From Paenibacillus harenae (GTDB lineage Bacteria; Bacillota; Bacilli; Paenibacillales; Paenibacillaceae), in assembly GCF_030812415.1 (NCBI RefSeq), contig NZ_JAUSST010000006.1, positions 434,001-498,000 of the forward strand: DNA of 64,000 bases, written 5' to 3'. Made by a program: the position numbers and the translations under genes. A model generated the notes under the pieces. The model had not been told where the DNA came from and did no database searches. It worked only from the letters and a program-made list of their open reading frames with translations. The stretch's first letter is position 1; the number at the start of each line of letters is the position of its first letter. Positions 16,730 to 24,931 of the stretch are shown piece after piece.

Positions 16730-17194
16730 ATGACAAACAAATTTATGAAGATTATTGGTACTAGTGTATTATCTATTTCTCTTATTACTGGAGCTGCTAG
16801 TGCTGTTTCGGCAAATGGCTCTACAGCATCCACAAAAGGAACTGAGGCAGTTATTGTTCCTATGGCACTCCAACCCAGTACACTAAACTGGGATTTATTA
16901 AATAATACTAAAGCAGACCCAAGTACTTCATGGACAATACAGATTGGATATCCACATATTAATATGTATGTAAAAAATACAGGGACAACAGCTTTTAGAG
17001 TTGAAGTAAAGCATAATACTAAGGGTACAATTATCTTTAATAAAACCGTTGCAGCAGATGGAGTAGGAGTAAATTTTATAAATAATGATTATAATCCACT
17101 TGTTCCTTCAGGCACTTACACAGTGACTGTTTACGGTGGAACAGGTGTGCCAAAAGGACAAGTTATAATGAAAGCTTCTGACACTCCTTGGTAA
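16730..17194 (+). CDS. Small secreted protein, unknown function
   Basis: Protein of 154 aa, not recognised. It starts with a typical Sec signal peptide (MTNKFMKIIGTSVLSISLIT, small residues AASAVSA before the cleavage point), so the mature product is about 125 aa. The mature part is rich in beta-strand patterns (INMYVKNTGTTAFRVEVKHN, GTIIFNKTVAADGVGVNFIN, SGTYTVTVYGG) and looks like one compact beta-sandwich. There are no cysteines, sortase signal or membrane anchor. GAGAGGAAG precedes the ATG, with a promoter upstream and a strong terminator downstream, so it forms its own transcription unit. The gene is distinctly AT-rich, like the neighbouring acyltransferase, suggesting that both were acquired together. 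Confidence 0.85.
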   Translation: MTNKFMKIIGTSVLSISLITGAASAVSANGSTASTKGTEAVIVPMALQPSTLNWDLLNNTKADPSTSWTIQIGYPHINMYVKNTGTTAFRVEVKHNTKGTIIFNKTVAADGVGVNFINNDYNPLVPSGTYTVTVYGGTGVPKGQVIMKASDTPW

Positions 17195-17227
17195 GCACTA
17201 AACGGGAGACGTTAGCTCAATGAAATA

Positions 17228-17276
17228 GCGACAGTCTAGGACTTTTCTCGTCCTTGGCTGTCGCTGTTTCTTTTTC
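17228..17276 (+). terminator. Rho-independent terminator of the secreted protein gene
   Basis: GCGACAG...AGGAC pairs with GTCCT...CTGTCGC around a TTTTCTC loop, followed by TGTTTCTTTTTC. Confidence 0.85.
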
Positions 17277-17362
17277 TACGATGAGTCTAAAACTTAATTA
17301 TGGAATCTGACGATAAATCTATTCAAACAGAAGCATAGAATAAAGACATCCGGTCTAATACT

Positions 17363-18307
17363 TTATTTTCTGCTGATGCCCGCATAAAAACCTAAATAGG
17401 CTTCCAACTGTCCGGTCCAATAAGCTGCATCATGCCCTCCGGGAGCGGTTGCCCAAGTGACGACGGCATTGTTGTTTTTTAGAAGCGTATAGAACTCGTA
17501 ATCCTTCTCCGCAAGAGCATCGCCCTTACCCGCATCCAGGTAGATCTTCATTTCCTTCAGATTTTCGGGAGCAGCCAGTATAAAAGGATCCCGAAGGGAA
17601 CGCAAACGTTCATCCGAATAAAGCCAATCCCGTTGATCGGTAAACAGGTCGCTGGAAGTATAGGTCCACAAAGCGGCGCTGTGTGCTCCGATCTTGCTGA
17701 ATAACTCATGGTGAGTGAGCCCGAGATACAAGGAGGCGTAACCTCCCATTGATATGCCCCCAATATACCTGCCCGCTTTGGAAGCTTGCGTGCTGTAATG
17801 GGTATCTATAAAGGGAATAATCTCTTGAATCAGATAGTCCTCATAGGGGCCGATGCTTACACTTCCGGGATCATTGCCTTCGCCCGGCTTGGAGTTGACG
17901 CCGAAGCTGTTCCTGTATTCCGGCGCAACCATGATGAGCGGGTGAATCAGGCCCTCCTGAAGGAGACGGTCGGCAACGGCATCGAGATGGAGATAGGTAA
18001 AGTAGTCGCCATGGCTGCCCCCGTAACCGTGGAATAAGTAGAGCACCGGATACCGGAAATCCGGGCTGTAATCGGGAGGCAGATAAACGGTTGCATGCAT
18101 CTCTTTGCCCAATGCTTGGCTGTCGATTTGGATTTGCTCAACCTTCGAGCTCGAGACCGGTGGTTCCGGGGTTCGGGCAACCGCTTCAACGGTTGGATCG
18201 TTACCTGATTCGTCGTTTTCCGTCTGAGGTACGGATGATCCTGAACAGCTGGTTAGAAAGAGCAAATAAATTGCCACTAACACGATTGCTTTGACAAGAT
18301 GTTTCAT
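17363..18307 (-). CDS. Lipoprotein esterase of the alpha/beta-hydrolase (esterase D-like) family
   Basis: Membrane-anchored esterase of 314 aa. The ATG at 18307 is preferred because GGGGGG lies upstream and the protein begins with a lipoprotein signal (KHLVKAIVLVAIYLLF, lipobox LTSC, Cys at 21). A serine/threonine/acidic linker of about 35 residues follows. The hydrolase domain starts near residue 60: YPVLYLFHGYGGSHGDYFTY (oxyanion region), GGISMGGYAS with nucleophile Ser186, and the catalytic His in APGGHDAAYW near the end. This layout matches Pfam putative-esterase proteins, which include S-formylglutathione hydrolase, feruloyl esterase and mycolyl transferase relatives. Being outside the membrane, it may act on plant or cell-wall esters. 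It is transcribed alone, divergently from the SDR gene. Confidence 0.88.
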   Translation of the reverse strand: MKHLVKAIVLVAIYLLFLTSCSGSSVPQTENDESGNDPTVEAVARTPEPPVSSSKVEQIQIDSQALGKEMHATVYLPPDYSPDFRYPVLYLFHGYGGSHGDYFTYLHLDAVADRLLQEGLIHPLIMVAPEYRNSFGVNSKPGEGNDPGSVSIGPYEDYLIQEIIPFIDTHYSTQASKAGRYIGGISMGGYASLYLGLTHHELFSKIGAHSAALWTYTSSDLFTDQRDWLYSDERLRSLRDPFILAAPENLKEMKIYLDAGKGDALAEKDYEFYTLLKNNNAVVTWATAPGGHDAAYWTGQLEAYLGFYAGISRK

Positions 18308-18473
18308 AAAGCAGCCCCCCTTCAGATCGTACATGATTTGCTAATTCACTTATTCTTCAAAGTAAAAATGTATGCCCCTTCTTTTCTGGTAAATTGCAAT
18401 CGGAACTTTTCAAAGTGTCCGGAGTATGGGGACCAGTTTACTCTTCTTGTTTTATTGCTGCATCCCGCCGTAG

Positions 18474-18479
18474 TATAAT
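18474..18479 (+). promoter_or_regulatory. -10 box upstream of the SDR gene
   Basis: Perfect TATAAT, 37 bases before the start codon. The -35 element at correct spacing is weak (TTTATT). Confidence 0.4.
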
Positions 18480-18516
18480 CAGTAAGAAAATAGAGATTGG
18501 AGAGGAGCTGCTTACA

Positions 18517-19242
18517 ATGGCACAATCGTTAAAAGGCAAAGTAGCAATTGTAACCGGTGCGGCAAGAGGAATCGGTAAGGCAACGGCTATCGCATTGGCA
18601 AAAGAAGGAGTAAACGTTGGTTTGCTTGCCAGAAATGAAGCTGCTTTACGACAAGTTGCCGCCGAATTGGAAGGTCTAGGCGTTAAAGCAGCCTATGCAG
18701 TCGCTGATGTCTCATCCAAAGAGCAAGTGGAAGCAGCGATCGAAGCCATAAAAAACGAACTAGGCTCTGCTGACATTCTGATCAATAATGCGGGGATTGC
18801 GACATTCGGTACGGTTTTGGAAATGGATCCGGAAGAATGGAGACGTATCATCGATACGAATTTGCTCGGCACATACTATGCGACGCGTGCGGTGCTGCCG
18901 CAATTGATCCAGAAAAACGGCGGAGATATTATCAATATTTCTTCCACTAGCGGATTAAGCGGTGCGGCTACCTCAAGCGCTTATAGCGCGTCGAAGTTTG
19001 CGGTGATCGGTTTTACGGAATCCCTCGCGCAGGAAGTTCGCCGCAACAACATTCGCGTATCGGCTTTAAACCCAAGCACGGTTGCAACGGATTTGGCGCT
19101 TGATTTAAATTTGATTAAAGAAAACAATGATTCAAAATTTATGCAGCCGGAAGACATTGCGGAAATCATCGTCAATCAGTTGAGATTAAATCCGCGTATT
19201 TATGTGAAAACCGCAAGCTTTATCGCAACAAATCCATATTGA
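18517..19242 (+). CDS. Short-chain dehydrogenase/reductase, FabG-like
   Basis: Classical SDR of 241 aa. The ATG at 18517 is selected because GGAGAGGAG precedes it and family alignment starts there (MAQSLKGKVAIVTGAARGIG). The cofactor motif TGAARGIG is at residues 13-20, NNAG at 90-93, the catalytic Ser in IINISSTSGLS near 142-143, and YSASK with Tyr156 and Lys160. In the family such enzymes are 3-ketoacyl-ACP reductases or general NADP-dependent alcohol dehydrogenases. No fatty-acid synthesis genes are nearby, so a housekeeping FabG role is unlikely. Transcribed alone, ending at a bidirectional terminator shared with the convergent metallophosphoesterase gene. Confidence 0.93.
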   Translation: MAQSLKGKVAIVTGAARGIGKATAIALAKEGVNVGLLARNEAALRQVAAELEGLGVKAAYAVADVSSKEQVEAAIEAIKNELGSADILINNAGIATFGTVLEMDPEEWRRIIDTNLLGTYYATRAVLPQLIQKNGGDIINISSTSGLSGAATSSAYSASKFAVIGFTESLAQEVRRNNIRVSALNPSTVATDLALDLNLIKENNDSKFMQPEDIAEIIVNQLRLNPRIYVKTASFIATNPY

Positions 19243-19280
19243 TAATGTTGCATAACCCCGACTCGGAGTCGCTGCCAAGC

Positions 19281-19320
19281 GCAAAAAAGGACAACCCGGG
19301 TATCCGGGTTGTCCTTTCTA
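19281..19320. terminator. Bidirectional terminator between convergent genes
   Basis: Perfect 14-base stem AAAGGACAACCCGG / CCGGGTTGTCCTTT with a 4-base loop, A-rich on the left and T-rich on the right. It ends at the stop codon of the leftward gene. Confidence 0.92.
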
Positions 19321-20439
19321 GTTGCGCTTACTTTCCGAATTGGAGAAACGGACATGTATGGACACGATTTCCGCCCTCGATCCGATGCGGATCGGCGGGC
19401 CCCAGAAGCCGTAGCCGGAGGATACAATGGAATGCAGCGACCCTTTCTGCAAGTGGCCCCAATCATTTTCAAACAACCTATCGGTTATTAAATGGCCTGG
19501 CGCGATCTGTCCGTGATGGGTATGACCGGATACCATCAAGTCGATGCCTTGATCCTTCGCGATATCGAACTCGACCGGTTGATGTTCCAGCATAATGACC
19601 GGCCTCGAGCGATCGATGTCTTCCGTTAAGCTAGACAGCTCCGCTCTCTCCGTATCGCTGTAATCTTTCCGTCCGACTAGCGTGAGCCAGTCTCCAACCT
19701 GGATCGTTTCGTCATAAAGCACTCCGACTCCGCTTTCCTCGATAAGCCCGATTAACTCCTCCGTCTCGCCTTTGAACCGGTCATGATTACCCAATGAGGC
19801 GAAGACTCCGAGAGGAGCTTCGATCTCCGATAAAATATCGCCGATGCCTTTGTCCTTATAAGGCACAATATCGTCATCCACAATATCGCCAGGGAACAAC
19901 ACGATGTCCGGCTCCAGCGCGTTTATTTCCTCGACCATCCGTTCCGCATGGTTTTTTCCCGATAAATAGCTAAAATGCATATCGGACGCCATCACGATAT
20001 GAAGTTCGCCGTTCTCCGGGCCAACCTTATCGATATGTATGTCATAGGATCGTACTGTCGGACTATAAGCATTGAAGCTGCCATAACCGAGGAGACCGGC
20101 CAGCAGAATCAAAGTGGCGATTCCCGACCATTTCTGGATGGAATGGCGCGGCAGCCGAGTCAGCCTCGTCAGCCAGACCGTAAGGTGAACGAGCGGCAGG
20201 AGCATGATCAATAAGCTGAACAGAGCGAGCCAATAGCTGCCGATGACGCTCAAAATAGCGGAACCCTCTACCATTCTGGAGAGAAAGAGAGAACATGCCA
20301 AAAAAACGAGCGCAACGATATAGAATAGCCGGAACCTGCGCGATACCGCCGGCTTCATCCACGCCCAACCGCTCCAACCGATGTAGAATACGATAAGGGC
20401 GTACAAAGCGAGAAATAAGAGCCCGATGATGATAAACAT
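19318..20439 (-). CDS. Membrane-anchored metallophosphoesterase, YkuE-like
   Basis: Calcineurin-type phosphoesterase of 373 aa. The N-terminal 120 residues form about four membrane helices (MFIIIGLLFLALYALIVFYI and others), leaving the catalytic domain after residue 140 on the outer face. All metal-binding blocks are present: SDMHFSY, FPGDIVDDD, SLGNHDRF, LEHQP and SGHTHHGQIAPG. Family members act on phosphodiesters or on UDP-sugar/lipid headgroups; YkuE of Bacillus subtilis is a wall-associated relative. The ATG is backed by AAAGGAGG. It is transcribed alone and converges on the SDR gene. Substrate is not determined by sequence. Confidence 0.9.
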   Translation of the reverse strand: MFIIIGLLFLALYALIVFYIGWSGWAWMKPAVSRRFRLFYIVALVFLACSLFLSRMVEGSAILSVIGSYWLALFSLLIMLLPLVHLTVWLTRLTRLPRHSIQKWSGIATLILLAGLLGYGSFNAYSPTVRSYDIHIDKVGPENGELHIVMASDMHFSYLSGKNHAERMVEEINALEPDIVLFPGDIVDDDIVPYKDKGIGDILSEIEAPLGVFASLGNHDRFKGETEELIGLIEESGVGVLYDETIQVGDWLTLVGRKDYSDTERAELSSLTEDIDRSRPVIMLEHQPVEFDIAKDQGIDLMVSGHTHHGQIAPGHLITDRLFENDWGHLQKGSLHSIVSSGYGFWGPPIRIGSRAEIVSIHVRFSNSESKRN

Positions 20440-20745
20440 GTGGTCCTCCTTTTATTATGCTGCCTTCAATTATACCTCGAACTTCAATTCATACGTACGA
20501 ACCTCCTGATTGGTGCCGTGGCGGGTAGTGGAATGAGCGTTCATCCGGCGGGTTATATCACTGATATAGATAGGGGCGATATAAATAAAAATTCCGAAAT
20601 AAAACGCCGATTTACACAATCTTAACGAGTATGTCATTGAATATGTCAGTGACATAAATTACGCTCTTTGTAGACTAATCATTAGGGGGCGATTGTTGTA
20701 GCCGCTGCAGTCTATGATTTTGATAAAAACGAGGGATAACCTTAG
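20440..20745. other. Intergenic region between divergent genes
   Basis: Contains leaders of the leftward phosphoesterase gene and of the rightward regulator gene. TTATATCACTGATATAGATA (about 20553-20572) and CATTGAATATGTCAGTGACA (about 20635-20654) are imperfect palindromic stretches that might be operators. No promoter was picked with confidence. Confidence 0.35.
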
Positions 20746-21891
20746 ATGAAAAATGCGCATGCGCCAAAGAAATCGAATCAACTGTACCTGCAAATTGCCG
20801 ATAAGGTGTTAGGCATCATCGAGAACCGCAGGCTTCAGCCGCATGATCCCGTCCCTTCGGAAGGCGAGCTTGCGAAGCTGTTCGGCGTCAGCCGAATGAC
20901 GAGCAAGCTGGCGTTGGAGCGACTGGCCGATCAGGGGCTGGTGTACCGATTGCCAAGAAGAGGGACCTTCCTTTCCGGTCAGCAGGACGGAGGAGCGTCG
21001 AATATCGGAGCGCTGCCACCAGAAAGTAAAGCGCTTCCAAAAGAAGAGAAGCAGAACAAGCAGATCGCACTCATCGTGCCGCATCTATCTGATTACACAT
21101 CAAAAATAATCGCGGCGGCCGAAAGCGAAGCGCGAAAGCACGATTCCGATCTTATTCTGAAAATAAGCAAGGATAAGGAAGACGAGGATCGTTGCCTGCA
21201 GAGGCTTGTGGAAGGCGGGATAAGCGGCATTATTTTATTTCCCCAAGGACGCAAGACATGCAGCGACCAGGTGCTGAGATTAAAGCTGCAACAGTTTCCG
21301 ATCGTTATTATTGACCGAATATTTCGCGAAGTACAGATTGATTGCGTGTATCATGACCATTATTTGGGTTCTTACCAGATGACCAAGTATTTGATCGAGA
21401 AGGGGCACCGGGAAATCGGATACACGTCGAACGCGATCGATAACATTACCAGCAGGGAGGAACGGTATCAAGGTTACATTCAATCGCTGCTCGACCATGC
21501 GATTCCTGTCAAAAACCAATATATCCATTTCAGGAGCGTGCCCTGCGATACAAGACGCATTAACGAGAGTGACCCTGAACAGGAAACTTTCATGCATGAC
21601 AATCCGCAAATGACAGCCCTTTTGTGCGGGGATGATCATATTGCCATTTCAACCTTGAATACAGCCTTGAGCATGGGGATTTCCGTTCCTGACAAGCTTT
21701 CGATTGTCGGGTTCTCCGATATCCAATTATCGGCGTTAAGCCCGATTCCCCTGACAACGGTCAGACAAGATACCGGGCAGCTTGCCCAATCGGCCTTCAA
21801 CCTGCTTATGAAGCGCGTGAATCATTCGCTTGAAAAACAAATTACCATAAAAATTCAAACAACGATCGTAGAGAGGAAATCCGTTCGTTAG
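20746..21891 (+). CDS. GntR-headed, LacI-type ligand-binding regulator (AraR-like chimera)
   Basis: Transcriptional regulator of 381 aa combining two families. Residues about 10-80 are a GntR winged helix (LYLQIADKVLGIIENRRLQP, VPSEGELAKLFGVSRMTSKL, RRGTFLSGQ). Residues about 100-380 are a periplasmic-binding-protein-like effector domain: KQIALIVPHLSDYTSKIIAA, IEKGHREIGYTSN, MTALLCGDDHIAISTLNTAL and LSIVGFSDIQLSALSPIPLT. The same build is known in AraR, which binds L-arabinose. Its stop is 24 bases before the PhnP-like gene, so it heads the operon of binding protein, ATPase and permease and most likely controls it. The ligand is unknown. Confidence 0.9.
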   Translation: MKNAHAPKKSNQLYLQIADKVLGIIENRRLQPHDPVPSEGELAKLFGVSRMTSKLALERLADQGLVYRLPRRGTFLSGQQDGGASNIGALPPESKALPKEEKQNKQIALIVPHLSDYTSKIIAAAESEARKHDSDLILKISKDKEDEDRCLQRLVEGGISGIILFPQGRKTCSDQVLRLKLQQFPIVIIDRIFREVQIDCVYHDHYLGSYQMTKYLIEKGHREIGYTSNAIDNITSREERYQGYIQSLLDHAIPVKNQYIHFRSVPCDTRRINESDPEQETFMHDNPQMTALLCGDDHIAISTLNTALSMGISVPDKLSIVGFSDIQLSALSPIPLTTVRQDTGQLAQSAFNLLMKRVNHSLEKQITIKIQTTIVERKSVR

Positions 21892-21915
21892 GACGGATGG
21901 ACAGGTGGAGCAAAG

Positions 21916-22734
21916 ATGAAAATACATTTTCTTGGAACCGCGGCCGCAGAAGGTTTTCCGAATGCGTTCTGCCGCTGCGAGCATTGCCTCAAAGCCCGGA
22001 AGCTTGGAGGAAAAAACATACGTACGCGGAGCTCGGCCATCATAGACGATGTCATCAAGTTCGACTATTCGCCGGATTCGTATATGCAGGCGCTTCGCGA
22101 CGACATTGATTTGGGCGCTATCGAGCATCTGCTTGTTACCCATACGCATTCCGATCATTTCAACGCTTATGATTTGGAGTGCCGGAGAACGGGAATCGCG
22201 CACGAGCTTCAGCATCCTCTGCATATCTACGGGAACGATGCGGTGATGTACCATACGCGAGTCGCCATCGGCCGATTTGCGGGAGAAAGATTCGACTTTC
22301 ATCTGCTGCGTCCCTACGAGACGATAACGGTGGGCGATGCACGGGTTACACCGCTGCTCGCGGATCATGACAGCATGGAAACCTGCCTGTTGTACGTGAT
22401 CGAGAAGGAGGGCAAAAAGCTGCTGTATGGACATGATTCGGGCTGGTTTCCGGAAGCTACGTGGGCATGGCTGAAGGGGAAACAGGTGGATTGCGCCATC
22501 CTCGACTGCACGCATGGCTACACGGGAAAATCCCGGGACCGCAATCATATGTGCATAGAGACTGTGCTGGAGGCTCAGCGTGAATTTCGGAAAGAAAACA
22601 TTTTGAAAGAGGAAGGGCACATCATCGTTACGCATTTCAGCCATAATTCCAAACTGCTTCATGATGAATTCGAAGACATTTTCAAACCTGCGGGAATCGT
22701 GGTCGCCCATGACGGATTAATCGTTTACATCTAG
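21916..22734 (+). CDS. PhnP-like metallo-beta-lactamase-fold phosphodiesterase
   Basis: Metallo-hydrolase of 272 aa. It opens with MKIHFLGTAAAEGFPNAFCR and has the metal motif THTHSDH at residues 75-81, ADHDSM near 152, a GHDSG block and a late HFSHN block. Cysteines 19, 21 and 24 form CRCEHC, the same spacing as the structural zinc site of PhnP, the 5-phosphoribosyl-1,2-cyclic phosphate phosphodiesterase of the C-P lyase pathway. No C-P lyase genes are present, so a related cyclic or diester phosphate substrate is more likely. It lies between the regulator and the transporter genes in one operon, suggesting that the imported compound is a phosphodiester or phosphonate-like molecule (inference). 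Confidence 0.85.
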   Translation: MKIHFLGTAAAEGFPNAFCRCEHCLKARKLGGKNIRTRSSAIIDDVIKFDYSPDSYMQALRDDIDLGAIEHLLVTHTHSDHFNAYDLECRRTGIAHELQHPLHIYGNDAVMYHTRVAIGRFAGERFDFHLLRPYETITVGDARVTPLLADHDSMETCLLYVIEKEGKKLLYGHDSGWFPEATWAWLKGKQVDCAILDCTHGYTGKSRDRNHMCIETVLEAQREFRKENILKEEGHIIVTHFSHNSKLLHDEFEDIFKPAGIVVAHDGLIVYI

Positions 22735-22786
22735 AAATACGGATACGAAAGCCATCAACCTATAACCTAAAGGAGTGTTAAAGAGA

Positions 22787-23899
22787 ATGATGAAAAAAAT
22801 GGTAAGCCTATCCTTGTTGTTGATTCTGTGTCTAGTCGTTTCGGCTTGCGGCGGGGGCAATACGAACAGTAATGCCGAGAACAATACCTCATCGTCCAAC
22901 ACGCCGGCAACGTCGGAACCGGCAGCCGAAGAACCGGTTAAGAACGAGAAGCTGATTGTCTACACGAACGCGAACTCCGACGGCCGCGGCGAATGGCTGA
23001 TCGAGAAAGCGAAAAGCGCCGGCTTCGAGATTGAAATCGTCGGAGCGGGCGGCGCCAATCTGACGAGCCGGTTGATCGCGGAGAAGAACAATCCGATTGC
23101 GGACGTCGTATACGGCTTGAACAATATGCTCTATGAAACCTTGAAGAAGGAAAACGTTCTGATTCAACATGTGCCGCAGTGGGCCGGAGAAGTGGAGACG
23201 GGCTTGAACGATCCCGAAGGCTTCTATCATGGTCTTGTGAAGCAAGCGATTCTGCTTGGCTACAATCCGGAACAATTCACGGCCGAAACCGCGCCTAAGG
23301 ATTGGACGGATCTGTACAAAAACGAAGCGTTCAAAGGCAAATACGAAGCGCCTACTTTGCTCGGACAAATTACGCCGCAGCTCGTCGTAGCCGGCATACT
23401 GACCAGACACCAGGATTCGAACGGCGACCTCGGCATTTCCGAAGAAGGCTGGAATGAAGTGAAGCAATTGTTCGACAACGGAGTGAGAGCGGTCGAAGGC
23501 GAAGATTTCTACGCCAATCTGGCAAGCGGCAAGACTCCGCTTGGAGCGGTCGTTTCCGGTACGCTCGGCAGCAAGGAAGAGCAGTATAAAGTGAAGGCGG
23601 GCACCGTAAGTCCGGAAATCGGCGTTCCTATGATCGTGGAGCACGCGGCGATCGTGAACGGAACCAAGAAGCTTGAAACGGCAAAGCGGTTCGTCGAGTG
23701 GATGGGAACGTCCGAAGTCCAAGGAGAATTCGCCGCTCAGTTCAACTCCATGCCCGCGAATACGAAAGCAGCCGAGCAAGCCAATGAGTCCGTGAAGGAA
23801 TTGTATGCGAGTTTGAAAGCACAGCCTTTGGATTGGGGCTTCATTGCCGACAACATCGGACAATGGGTGGAGAAAATCGAATTGCAGATCATGCAATAG
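22787..23899 (+). CDS. ABC transporter substrate-binding lipoprotein (FbpA/2-AEP type)
   Basis: Extracellular solute-binding protein of 370 aa. The ATG at 22787 is chosen because AAAGGAG lies ten bases ahead. The N-terminus is a lipoprotein signal (LSLLLILCLVVSACGGG), followed by a long Asn/Ser/Glu/Pro linker to about residue 50. The domain then starts with KLIVYTNANSDGRGEWLIEK, SRLIAEKNNPIADVVYGLNN, and later NKKLETAKR-like helices, as in iron(III), thiamine or 2-aminoethylphosphonate binding proteins of this superfamily. It pairs with the downstream ATPase and fused permease. With a PhnP-like hydrolase in the operon, a phosphonate or phosphodiester ligand seems more likely than iron, and no Fur box is seen. 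Confidence 0.9.
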   Translation: MMKKMVSLSLLLILCLVVSACGGGNTNSNAENNTSSSNTPATSEPAAEEPVKNEKLIVYTNANSDGRGEWLIEKAKSAGFEIEIVGAGGANLTSRLIAEKNNPIADVVYGLNNMLYETLKKENVLIQHVPQWAGEVETGLNDPEGFYHGLVKQAILLGYNPEQFTAETAPKDWTDLYKNEAFKGKYEAPTLLGQITPQLVVAGILTRHQDSNGDLGISEEGWNEVKQLFDNGVRAVEGEDFYANLASGKTPLGAVVSGTLGSKEEQYKVKAGTVSPEIGVPMIVEHAAIVNGTKKLETAKRFVEWMGTSEVQGEFAAQFNSMPANTKAAEQANESVKELYASLKAQPLDWGFIADNIGQWVEKIELQIMQ

Positions 23900-23907
23900 A
23901 GGCAGCT

Positions 23908-24915
23908 ATGATAACATTTAACGATATTCAAATAAAGTTCGGTGATTTCCATGCGATCAAGAACCTCAATCTGCATATCGAAGAAGGCGAATTTTTTACT
24001 TTCCTCGGTCCGTCCGGCTGCGGGAAAACGACGATTCTTCGCGGTTTGGTCGGATTTATCAATCCTACGAGCGGACAGATCAGGTTAAGAGACAAGGACA
24101 TTACCCATGTGCCCATCGAAAAAAGAGGGATCGGCATGGTATTCCAAAGTTATGCGCTGTTTCCGACGATGAACGTGTATGAGAATATAGCCTTCGGCAT
24201 GCGCGTCAAGAAGGCCTCGAAGGAAGAAATAGACCGCGAAGTGAGGGACATTGCCCGGAAGGTGGATTTGAAGGAGGATCAGCTATTCAAGAAAGTATCG
24301 GAATTGTCCGGCGGCCAGCAGCAACGCGTTGCTATCGCGAGAGCGCTGATTCTAAAGCCGAGCATTCTTGCTCTGGACGAACCTTTATCCAATCTGGACG
24401 CCAAGCTAAGGGTGCAATTGCGAAACGAGTTGAAAAGTCTTCAAAAGAAGTTCGGGATTACGACGATCTACGTCACCCATGATCAGGAAGAAGCGTTGAC
24501 CTTATCCGACCGTATCGCCGTATTCAACAATGGAATCGTAGAACAAGTCGATACTCCCGAGCAAGTTTATAATCAATCCAAGACGGAATTCGTATGCAAT
24601 TTTATTGGCGATATCAATAAGATTGATCGGCAGATGATCCAAAACAGCCGATTGAAGGACGCTATCGATCCTAACAAAATAGCCTATATCCGTAACGAAA
24701 AAGTGAGCTTGCATCCTCTTCCGGGGGCAGATGCCGTGCAATTGAAGGGGACTATCGCGGATCAGGAGTTTTACGGATTGTACAGCAAATACGTCATCGA
24801 GGTAGCCGGCGGGGGAGAACTCAAGACCATCGAGAAGGAAAGCGGATTTGCCCGGCATAACGTCGGAGACGAGATTGATATCTATATCAAGACCAGCGAT
24901 ATTCTGCAGTACTAG
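23908..24915 (+). CDS. ABC transporter ATP-binding protein (PotA/FbpC-like)
   Basis: ATPase subunit of the importer, 335 aa. The ATG at 23908 lies nine bases after the previous stop. Walker A is GPSGCGKTT near residue 35, the Q-loop is VFQSYALFPTMNVYENIAFG, the signature is LSGGQQQRVAIARAL, Walker B is ILALDEPLSNLDAK, and the switch His is in YVTHDQEEAL. The last 100 residues form a TOBE-type domain (VQLKGTIADQEFYGLYSKYV), typical of iron, spermidine and phosphonate importers. It acts on the cytoplasmic face with the fused permease that follows. Several related transporters use a dedicated ATPase like this, whereas the sugar transporters in this window have none. Confidence 0.95.
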   Translation: MITFNDIQIKFGDFHAIKNLNLHIEEGEFFTFLGPSGCGKTTILRGLVGFINPTSGQIRLRDKDITHVPIEKRGIGMVFQSYALFPTMNVYENIAFGMRVKKASKEEIDREVRDIARKVDLKEDQLFKKVSELSGGQQQRVAIARALILKPSILALDEPLSNLDAKLRVQLRNELKSLQKKFGITTIYVTHDQEEALTLSDRIAVFNNGIVEQVDTPEQVYNQSKTEFVCNFIGDINKIDRQMIQNSRLKDAIDPNKIAYIRNEKVSLHPLPGADAVQLKGTIADQEFYGLYSKYVIEVAGGGELKTIEKESGFARHNVGDEIDIYIKTSDILQY

Positions 24916-24931
24916 GGAAGGAGGAAGCGGG

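Noticed and set aside
21736..22710. Long minus-strand frame (324 codons) opposite the PhnP-like gene
   Set aside because: Overlaps the MBL-fold gene and the end of the regulator gene, both with strong motifs; the minus frame has none.
22889..23896. Long minus-strand frame (335 codons) opposite the binding-protein gene
   Set aside because: Arg/Phe-rich shadow of a well-supported lipoprotein gene on the plus strand; no ribosome binding site.
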